A DNA stretch of 64,000 nucleotides from Streptomyces sp. NBC_00250 (GTDB lineage: Bacteria; Actinomycetota; Actinomycetes; Streptomycetales; Streptomycetaceae). The translations under genes and the position numbers were made by a program. This document shows positions 58,175 to 64,000 of this stretch, piece by piece. The notes under the pieces are model-generated. The model ran no database searches. It was given only the letters and a program-made list of their open reading frames with translations, and was not told the DNA's origin. The stretch is from positions 2,170,001 to 2,234,000 of the forward strand of contig NZ_CP108088.1 in the NCBI RefSeq assembly GCF_036192275.1, in the 5' to 3' direction. How positions within the stretch are numbered: the stretch's first letter is position 1; each line of letters begins with the position of its first letter.

Positions 58175-58975
58175 GTGGCGGACACCGCCATGTCTGGTTC
58201 CGAATCAAGGGGCGGCGAAGATCCGTCCCTCGCCTACGGCAAGGAGACTCCCGTGGAGACCGCCATATGGCGGCTCCGCTCCCGAGGGTGTTGGACGGAC
58301 GCGGCGGCGCTGCTCGCACCGCACGCGAACGAACCGGCCGCCGCACTCGAACGGGCCGCGCTGCTGATCGAGCGCTGCCTCTACACCGAACAGGGCTGGG
58401 CCGACGCCGAGGAGGCGCTCAGGGCGGCCGAAGCGGTGGCCGGCACGGACGAGGAACGGGGCGCCGCCGCGTGTGAACGCGGTTATCTCGCCTACGCGTC
58501 GACGCTTCTGGGGGTACGCGACCGGGCCGACGAGGCGCGGATGGCACTGGGCCGGGCGGCGGCCCTGATCGCCCCCTCCGCCGAGGGCCGGCCGCTGCTC
58601 GACCTGCGGCGCGGGCTCATCGCACAGAACCTCGGCGACTCCCCGCAGGCGGCCCACGCCGCGTACCGCAGGGCGCATGCCGGGGCCACCGCGCAGGGCG
58701 ACTCGCTGCTGCTCTCCTCCACTTGGCGGCATCTGGCCGGACTGGCCCTGCGGGAGGGCGAGTTGGCGGAGGCGCGGCACGGCTTCGCGGAATCGCTCAG
58801 GATCCGCGAGGAGTTGGGCTACCTGGTCGGTACGGCCCCGGCCCTCACCGCGCTCGCCACCACCGAGACGGAACCGGAGGCGGGTCGCCTGCGCGCCGAG
58901 GCCCGCCGTCTCTTCCGCCTCCTGGGCGGGGTGCCGACCTGGCTCGCGAGCCAGCTGACACCGCGGACGGCCTGA
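58175..58975 (+). CDS. TPR-like repeat protein
   Basis: Protein of 266 aa composed of helical repeats resembling tetratricopeptides: ALLAPHANEPAAALERAALLIERCLYTEQGWADAEEALRAAEAV, then RRGLIAQNLGDSPQAAHAAYRRAHA and LAGLALREGELAEARHGFAESLRIREELG. There is no signal or membrane helix. GTG 58175 has GGGGAGGG four nt upstream. It should act as a protein-interaction scaffold; no partner is evident. It is convergent with the P-loop/propeller gene with a 33-nt gap. Confidence 0.8.
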   Translation: MADTAMSGSESRGGEDPSLAYGKETPVETAIWRLRSRGCWTDAAALLAPHANEPAAALERAALLIERCLYTEQGWADAEEALRAAEAVAGTDEERGAAACERGYLAYASTLLGVRDRADEARMALGRAAALIAPSAEGRPLLDLRRGLIAQNLGDSPQAAHAAYRRAHAGATAQGDSLLLSSTWRHLAGLALREGELAEARHGFAESLRIREELGYLVGTAPALTALATTETEPEAGRLRAEARRLFRLLGGVPTWLASQLTPRTA

Positions 58976-59008
58976 ACCACCGCCCCCTGAGGGGTTGGTG
59001 ACGGTACG

Positions 59009-60688
59009 TCAGGAGGAAGGGCGCTTCGGCGCGAGACACACCAGGCTCTCGTCGGTTCCGATGAGCAGGGAGCCCGCGCCGGTGACGGCGACCGCACGGA
59101 CCGGGGGGCCCGGACGGAACGAGAGCGTCCGGCCGCCCTCCGGGCGGTGGAGTTCGACGAGACCGTCGCCCCAGGCGACGGCGACCAGCGGACCGTGCGG
59201 GGTCTCCGTCGCGTGCAGGGAGACCACCGGCGAGGGGCGTTCGGCGAGGGGTTCGGGGCGCGGGTCACGGCCCGGGGTCCAAAGCCGGACCGTTCCGTCC
59301 ACGCCGCCGGAGCAGACGAACGGGGTCTCGGACTCCACCGCCGAGACCGCCGTGACCCGGCCGCTGTGCGAGGCGGCCTGGTGCAGGCCCCGCAGACCGA
59401 AGGCGTGCACGGAGCCGAGCCGGTCCCCCACCACGACCGAACCGGCGATCGCCGCGAGGGCCGTGCCCGGGTGACGGGCCAGGGTCGTCGAAACGGCCTC
59501 GGTGAGCCGCTCCAGGTACGGGGCCCTGGGCGCCGCCCCCCGTACGGTGTGCAGTCTCCCCCGGTCGTCCAGGAGCAGGACCGTCCCGTCGGGCGCGGGT
59601 GCGAGCGCGGTGACCCGGCCGGGAACGGTGTGCGCGAGGCGTCCGGCCGGACTCGCGTCGGCCTCGTGGAGCAGCCGTACGGCGCCGGTGCGGTCGCCGA
59701 CGAGCAGGGTCCCCTCCAGCGGCCCGCCCGCCGCGCCGAGGACGGTGACGGGACCCGGCCAGGGCGGGGTCAGATCGCCGCGGTGCCGGGCCCAGCGGAG
59801 CCGCCAGGCCGCACCCTCGGCGAGCTCGGCGAGCGCCGGGCGCAGCCGGGGGTCGGCACCGTCGCCGAGCGCCGAGAGCAGTACCAACGCCCGCTCCGCC
59901 GGGGTCTGTTCGCGGCAGAGGGACTGACCGGCCCGCATCCAGGCGGCCCGTAGCCCGCCGTGGTCCTCGGCGGCGTCCTCGCCGGGCCGGGCGGGTGCCT
60001 CGGGGCCGTCGAGCGTGCCCGGGAGTCCGGCGGCGGCCGCCCCGGTGACGTACGCCGTGGTGACGTGCAGCGGGTCGGCCGTGCAGACGGCCACCGGGTC
60101 GGAGAGGTCCGGCGGCGGCCGGTCCCGCTCCGGGGCGCCGACGACGACGGCGTCGGGGTCGCCGTCGAGGTCCACGACGGCCACCCGCCGGTCGGTCCGC
60201 AGGGCGGCGGGAGCCGGGGTGCCGCTGCGGGCCTCGACCACGAGACGGACCCGGCCGACACCCGCGAGCTCGGCGATCAGCTCGGTGAGCGCGGCGGGTT
60301 CGGCGGCGGCGTGGAGGTCCGTGAGGAGGAGGACCGGGCGTCCGGCGGGCCGGGCCTCGCTGGTGGCCAGGGCGTGCACGAGGTCGCCGGGCGCCCTCGC
60401 CACCACCCCGAGGCGGTCGGCGATCGTCCAGGTCGCGCCGAGCGCGCTCTGTCCGGCCAGCGGGACGAGAACCCGGGCCGTGCGGCGGCGCGGCCGGCCG
60501 GCCCGCGGGCCGTGCTTGGCGAACCAGCCGAGCAGCGCCGTCTTGCCGCTGCCGGGGGCACCGGTGACGAGGCAGAGCCGGGGCGCCTCGGGGTCGGTCA
60601 GCCAGCCGAGCAGGGCCGTGGCCTCGGCTTCCGTACCGGTGGCGGGTCGGCGTCCGTCCCATGCCGGGGACGGGGTCGCGGACGGCAT
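59009..60688 (-). CDS. P-loop NTPase with C-terminal beta-propeller (WD40-like)
   Basis: Protein of 559 aa. The N-terminal NTPase has Walker A at residues 43-50 (TGAPGSGKTALL) and a Walker B-like VLLLTDLH near 118-125. The C-terminal half (from about residue 290) has repeating blade-like units: GTLLVGDRTGAVRLLHEADA, GTVLLLDDRGRLHTV, PFVCSGGVDGTVRLWTPGRD and PLVAVAWGDGLVELHRPEG. The layout recalls STAND-type regulators or signalling ATPases in Streptomyces, but no effector domain is visible. ATG 60688 follows GTGAGGTG. Function unknown. Confidence 0.75.
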   Translation of the reverse strand: MPSATPSPAWDGRRPATGTEAEATALLGWLTDPEAPRLCLVTGAPGSGKTALLGWFAKHGPRAGRPRRRTARVLVPLAGQSALGATWTIADRLGVVARAPGDLVHALATSEARPAGRPVLLLTDLHAAAEPAALTELIAELAGVGRVRLVVEARSGTPAPAALRTDRRVAVVDLDGDPDAVVVGAPERDRPPPDLSDPVAVCTADPLHVTTAYVTGAAAAGLPGTLDGPEAPARPGEDAAEDHGGLRAAWMRAGQSLCREQTPAERALVLLSALGDGADPRLRPALAELAEGAAWRLRWARHRGDLTPPWPGPVTVLGAAGGPLEGTLLVGDRTGAVRLLHEADASPAGRLAHTVPGRVTALAPAPDGTVLLLDDRGRLHTVRGAAPRAPYLERLTEAVSTTLARHPGTALAAIAGSVVVGDRLGSVHAFGLRGLHQAASHSGRVTAVSAVESETPFVCSGGVDGTVRLWTPGRDPRPEPLAERPSPVVSLHATETPHGPLVAVAWGDGLVELHRPEGGRTLSFRPGPPVRAVAVTGAGSLLIGTDESLVCLAPKRPSS

Positions 60689-60814
60689 GAGGCACCTCAC
60701 GGGCGACGCGGTACGGGCGGCTGTCGCCCATGACCTTAGTGGGCGCGGGCCCCGGGGGCCGCCCCGTCGGCGGAGGCGGTCTCCCGGGAGCTTCCGCGGG
60801 ATTCTCGGGGCGGG

Positions 60815-61456
60815 TCAGAGGTCGGGGTTGCCGCCGCCCGCGACGAGCTTGAGCCGGCCGACCTGGACCTGGGCGGCGCGCTCCGCCCTCTCCGGTCCGA
60901 ACCGATTGGTGCTCGCGTAGGACACCACGGTGCCGACGCGCATGTAGACACCGACGTAGCCGTCCCGCTCGAAGGCGTACGTCTCGTCGGCCCCGGTCTC
61001 GGCCTTCACCGGCGTGAAGGTGCCGGCCTCGCCCGTCGACGCCTTCCTCTTCTTCTCCACCGCCTTCAGTACGGCGGTCGCCTCCGCCTCCGTGCCGAAG
61101 GTGTAGAGCATGAAGGAGACCCCCTCGTCCGAGGAGGAGCCGGCCAGGACCAGGTCCTTGATGCTCGCGGCCTTCACTCCGGCGCAGGCCACGTCCTCCA
61201 GCCTGTCGGCGCAGAACTTCATGGCCTCGGCCTCCGGGACCAGCTCGGGGTCGCCGCCGGTGTACGTGCCGTCGCTGAACTCGGACGCCACCGGCAGGGC
61301 GTTGATCAGCCCGGTCGCGTCCAGCGAGACCGACTGCACCTTGTCCTTGCCCTCCGCGCCCCCCGCGACCGCATCGGTTCCGTCACCGTCCCCGCATCCC
61401 GTGAGCGCGATCGACAGAACCGCCGCGACGGCCATCCCTCGTATCCCCGTCTTCAT
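60815..61456 (-). CDS. Putative lipoprotein
   Basis: Exported lipoprotein of 213 aa; ATG 61456 has GGGGAG five nt upstream. The lipobox ALTGC is near residue 21 and is followed by a GDGDGTDAVAGGAEGKDK linker. The mature domain has two cysteines (MKFCADRLEDVACAGV) and is beta/alpha (VSFMLYTFGTEAEATAVLKAVEKKRKA, YAFERDGYVGVYMRVGTVVSYAS). I recognise no family. It stands alone upstream of the P-loop/propeller gene on the same strand, with a 126-nt gap. Confidence 0.8.
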   Translation of the reverse strand: MKTGIRGMAVAAVLSIALTGCGDGDGTDAVAGGAEGKDKVQSVSLDATGLINALPVASEFSDGTYTGGDPELVPEAEAMKFCADRLEDVACAGVKAASIKDLVLAGSSSDEGVSFMLYTFGTEAEATAVLKAVEKKRKASTGEAGTFTPVKAETGADETYAFERDGYVGVYMRVGTVVSYASTNRFGPERAERAAQVQVGRLKLVAGGGNPDL

Positions 61457-61517
61457 CCTGACTCCCCGTGTGGCTCGGCCGATCGACATGATCATCAACC
61501 TTAGCGGGCCGCAGAGG

Positions 61518-62294
61518 TCAGGTGTTCGAGCCGGTGAAGTGTTCGCGGACGAGGGCTTCCACGACCGGGAGGTCGTGGGCGATCAGGGCGTCGAGCAGGG
61601 CGGTGTGCTCGGCGGCGTCTGCGACGAGCACACCGTGGCGGACGGCGGGTGCGCTGATCAGGGGCCACTGGGAGCGGCGGTGGAGGTCGTCGGCGACGGC
61701 GAGCAGTTGCTCGTTCCCCGCGAGGGAGAGGACGGCCCGGTGGAAGGCCCGGTCGGCCTCGGCGTAGTGGGCGCGGTCGCCCCGGGCGGCGGCGGTCGAG
61801 GTCGCCTCGGCGAGCGGGCGGAGCTCGGCCCAGCGGGCGGCCGGGACCGTGCGGGCGAGCCGCAGCATGACGGGGACCTCGATGAGCGCGCGGATCTCGG
61901 CGAGTTCGGCGAGTTCGCGCGGGGTCCGCTCGGTGACGCGGAACCCGCGGTTCGGCACGACCTCGACGGCGCCTTCGACAGCGAGGCGTTGCATGGCCTC
62001 ACGGACCGGGGTGGCCGAGACGCCGAAACGCTCACCGAGGGCGGGCGCGGAGTACACCTCGCCGGGGACGAGCTCGCCGCCGACGAGGGCGGTACGGAGG
62101 GCGTCGAGGATCTGGCCGCGCACGGAGTGCCGTACGACGCGGGAGGCAGGGGCGGGGGCGGCCGGTTCGCCGTGGGTGTGCTCGCCCCGCGCGTACTCGT
62201 GGGGTCGGGCCTGTTCCGGGACGCGGGCGGCGTCGTCGCCGAAGGGCGGGGACGGCCTCTCCGTCGCCCGCTCGCGCGCTGCGCCCTGCTCCAC
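61518..62294 (-). CDS. GntR-family regulator, FadR/FCD type
   Basis: Regulator of 258 aa. GTG 62294 has AGGAGG six nt upstream; the longer frame to 62375 lacks a site. After an acidic/Pro-rich N-terminal tail of about 50 residues, the winged helix is VRGQILDALRTALVGGELVPGEVYSAPALGERFGVSATPVREAMQRLAVEGAVEVVPNRGFRV. The FCD ligand domain follows (AELAEIRALIEVPVMLRLAR ... DRAFHRAVLSLAGNEQL), with the D-x3-H metal motif. It is divergent from the iron-linked reductase but probably unrelated to it. Ligand unknown. Confidence 0.9.
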   Translation of the reverse strand: MEQGAARERATERPSPPFGDDAARVPEQARPHEYARGEHTHGEPAAPAPASRVVRHSVRGQILDALRTALVGGELVPGEVYSAPALGERFGVSATPVREAMQRLAVEGAVEVVPNRGFRVTERTPRELAELAEIRALIEVPVMLRLARTVPAARWAELRPLAEATSTAAARGDRAHYAEADRAFHRAVLSLAGNEQLLAVADDLHRRSQWPLISAPAVRHGVLVADAAEHTALLDALIAHDLPVVEALVREHFTGSNT

Positions 62295-62443
62295 CCGGGT
62301 CCTCCTGCGGCCTCGAACCGGTCCCCGCTCGCGTCGCGCGGGTCCTCTGTGCACCATAGGCGAACGGACCGACATCAGGGGTGTGAGGACTGCCTCGCTG
62401 GTGGGGGCCTCGGGCCGGTGGTGAGAGGTGACCCCGAATCGGG

Positions 62444-62462
62444 TAAGGTAAGGCTAACCTGC
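62444..62462. promoter_or_regulatory. Iron box (DmdR/IdeR type)
   Basis: TAAGGTAAGGCTAACCTGC matches 15 of 19 positions of the IdeR/DmdR consensus TTAGGTTAGGCTAACCTAA and sits 25 nt upstream of the FhuF-like gene start. Confidence 0.8.
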
Positions 62463-62487
62463 CAACGCTCGCGATTCGGTGGTCCGC

Positions 62488-63354
62488 ATGACCGTCCCCG
62501 CTCTGTTGCCCGCCTCTTCGACCTCGCCCGTCGCGGCTGCCTACGCCCGGCTCGCCGAGGTCTTCCCCCACCTCCGGATAGAGGAACACGTCCGGGGTGA
62601 GCGGCTGCCGCGCGGCGCGGGCTGGGTCGGCGCGGAGGAGCTCGCGGCCGGCGGCCCCGACCTCGACGCCTTCCTCGCCTGGGACAACGCGCAGGTGCTG
62701 CGCGACTACGGCACCCAGGCCCGCCCCGACGTCGTCGCCAGCTTCGGACTGCACCGGTACGCCTGGCCGGCCTGTCTCCTCGTCACCGTCCCCTGGTTCC
62801 TGGACCGCAGGGTGCCCCGGCTGCCCGCACGGAACGTCTCCTTCCAGCGTGCGCTGGGGCGGATGGCGGTGCGCGTGGAGGAGTTCGCCTGCCTGCCGGG
62901 CGACCCCGCGGCGGCGCTGCCCGGCGCCCGGGTGGTCGCCGACGAGGACGCGCTGCGGGCCGAGGTGCGCGCCTCGCTCGCCGAGCACTTCGAGGCGATC
63001 CTCGACGGCTTCGGCTCCCGGATGCGGCGCGGCCGTCGTGCCCTGTGGGGGATGGCCACGGACGAGATCGTCGAGGGCCTCTGGTACGTCGGTGCCCTGC
63101 TCGGCGAGGAGCGCCGGGCGATGGCCGAGCTCGACCTCCTGATGCCGGGCACCGCCAAGCCGTACAAGCCGTACGCGGGCGCGGCGGGCTTCCGTGAACT
63201 GGCGGGCACGGAGGGGCCGGACGGCGCCCCGCGCGCCACGCGCGACCGGGCGACCTGCTGCTTCTTCTACACGCTGCGGCCCGAGGACACCTGCATCACC
63301 TGCCCGCGTACGTGCGACGCCGAGCGGGTCCGTCGGCTCACCGCGACCGCCTGA
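62488..63354 (+). CDS. FhuF-like ferric-siderophore reductase
   Basis: Iron-sulfur protein of 288 aa. The C-terminal FhuF motif is present: CCFFYTLRPEDTCITCPRTC (near residues 255-275), which supplies the four cysteines of the unusual [2Fe-2S] cluster (C-C-x10-C-x2-C). Earlier segments (NVSFQRALGRMAVRVEEFACLPG, DEIVEGLWYVGALLG) fit the same family. Such proteins release iron from siderophores in the cytoplasm. The start is ATG 62488 (GTG 62479 also possible). The iron box 25 nt upstream indicates repression when iron is sufficient. Confidence 0.88.
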   Translation: MTVPALLPASSTSPVAAAYARLAEVFPHLRIEEHVRGERLPRGAGWVGAEELAAGGPDLDAFLAWDNAQVLRDYGTQARPDVVASFGLHRYAWPACLLVTVPWFLDRRVPRLPARNVSFQRALGRMAVRVEEFACLPGDPAAALPGARVVADEDALRAEVRASLAEHFEAILDGFGSRMRRGRRALWGMATDEIVEGLWYVGALLGEERRAMAELDLLMPGTAKPYKPYAGAAGFRELAGTEGPDGAPRATRDRATCCFFYTLRPEDTCITCPRTCDAERVRRLTATA

Positions 63355-63367
63355 GGCTCCCGAGTGG

Positions 63368-63393
63368 TTACGCCACCCGGAAGGGTGGCGTAA
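63368..63393 (+). terminator. Hairpin terminator after the reductase gene
   Basis: TTACGCCACCC (63368-63378) pairs with 63383-63393 over 11 bp around GGAA. It is followed by an AT-richer promoter-like stretch before the last gene. Confidence 0.8.
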
Positions 63394-63558
63394 ATCGAAC
63401 TCGATTCCCGTTCCCTGTATGGGCGTTCGACCAGATCGCACCTATTCGTATGCCGTGGCGCCCCGATGGCGTGCTCTTGCCCGGAAACCCCTTGAGCGCC
63501 CCACGGGGTCGGCCAGTATGGGCCGCCAAACGCCCTACTGCGATGCAAGGGACACCGC

Positions 63559-64000
63559 ATGAGACTGACCGACATATCGCTGGACTGGCTGCTTCCGGGT
63601 GGCGTGATGGTGGCCGGAGTCCTGACGGCGGTGGCGGTGCTCGCGCGCGGGAAGCGCGCCGGTGACCAGGCCGCGGCCGAGGACTCCTGGGAACGCAGTG
63701 AGGAGCGCCGCAGACGCAAGGAAGCCGTGTACGGCACCGCTTCCTACGTCCTCCTCTTCTGCTGTGCCGCGGTCGCCGCGGCACTGTCCTTCCACGGACT
63801 CGTCGGCTTCGGCCGGCAGAACCTCAATCTCACCGGGGGCTGGGAGTACCTCGTCCCCTTCGGCCTCGACGGCGCCGCCATGTTCTGCTCGGTGCTCGCG
63901 GTCCGCGAGGCGAGCCACGGCGACGCGGCGCTCGGCTCGCGTCTGCTCGTCTGGCTGTTCGCGGGCGCGGCGGCCTGGTTCAACTGGGTGCACGCACCGC
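63559..64000 (+). CDS. DUF2637-like membrane protein (3' end outside window)
   Basis: Start ATG 63559 has AAGGGA six nt upstream. The visible 147 codons show helix 1 (WLLPGGVMVAGVLTAVAVLA), a charged loop (EDSWERSEERRRRKEAVYG), helix 2 (YVLLFCCAAVAAALSFHGLVGFG), then YLVPFGLDGAAMFCSVLAVREASHGD and another helix (LLVWLFAGAAAWFNWVHA). The segment VPFGLDGAAM...VREA is typical of DUF2637 proteins of Streptomyces, some of which are encoded with conjugative-transfer or spread genes. The rest is outside the window, so a transfer role cannot be judged. Confidence 0.75.
   Translation, partial: MRLTDISLDWLLPGGVMVAGVLTAVAVLARGKRAGDQAAAEDSWERSEERRRRKEAVYGTASYVLLFCCAAVAAALSFHGLVGFGRQNLNLTGGWEYLVPFGLDGAAMFCSVLAVREASHGDAALGSRLLVWLFAGAAAWFNWVHAP

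Noticed and set aside
63395..63470. A tRNA-like segment containing GTTCGACCA before the last gene
   Set aside because: The GTTCGA string has no matching acceptor, D-arm or anticodon stems around it.
63559..64000. Integrated conjugative element at the right edge
   Set aside because: A DUF2637-like protein alone is weak evidence; no integrase, attachment repeats or transfer genes are visible in the window.

Overview
The window reads as chromosomal DNA of a Streptomyces or close relative. The evidence is very high G+C with G/C-biased third codon positions, many GTG starts, an AfsA-type butyrolactone synthase with ArpA/ScbR-like receptors, dense TetR/LysR/LacI/ROK/GntR regulators and long GC-rich hairpin terminators. 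I saw no rRNA, tRNA, CRISPR array, insertion sequence or phage module.

Layout. 1-5.6 kb: a LacI regulator (cut by the left edge), a carbohydrate ABC importer without its own ATPase, and a radical-SAM protein with an unusual cysteine spacing. 5.7-11 kb: two efflux pumps with their regulators (DHA2 pump/TetR with a phased operator array; MFS/ArsR), a small cold-shock-domain protein and a TetR gene. 11.2-19.1 kb: a secreted beta-helix protein, an M20 amidohydrolase translationally coupled to an MFS importer next to a double Lrp regulator, LysR, AhpD-like protein and TetR.

19.3-29.4 kb is the least familiar part. It is a leftward set: vanadium haloperoxidase-like enzyme, HPP membrane protein, rhodanese, cupin, B12-binding mutase subunit, a continuous frame joining a glutamate-mutase-epsilon-like part to a FAD/NAD(P)-binding part, and an acyl-CoA ligase. 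The last three overlap by a few bases and look like one enzymatic unit built on an adenosylcobalamin carbon-skeleton mutase. A DoxX gene is divergent. It is followed by two decayed gene pieces.

30.1-34.6 kb is a gamma-butyrolactone signalling locus: pseudo-receptor, SDR, NAD-dependent reductase, AfsA and a receptor starting at TTG, with ARE-like sites. 34.6-39.9 kb is an acyl-CoA dehydrogenase/ETF operon, an OB-fold protein, a TetR regulator and an SDR. The palindrome GGCACTnAGTGCC recurs at three of its promoters. 40.1-42.3 kb is a cyanate-detoxification (cynS, carbonic anhydrase, cynR) island.

42.4-48.9 kb holds an HbpS-like secreted haem-binding protein, an ankyrin protein, a chimeric SPFH/kinase remnant, an acyl-CoA dehydrogenase/TetR pair, a secreted TNT-domain protein overlapping a small gene (possible toxin-immunity pair), and a ROK regulator. 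49.0-57.9 kb is a purine-catabolism set: XdhC, NCS2 permease, three-subunit xanthine dehydrogenase and PucR. 58.2-64 kb: TPR protein, P-loop/beta-propeller protein, lipoprotein, FadR-type GntR, an iron-box-controlled FhuF-like reductase, and a DUF2637-like membrane protein running off the right edge.
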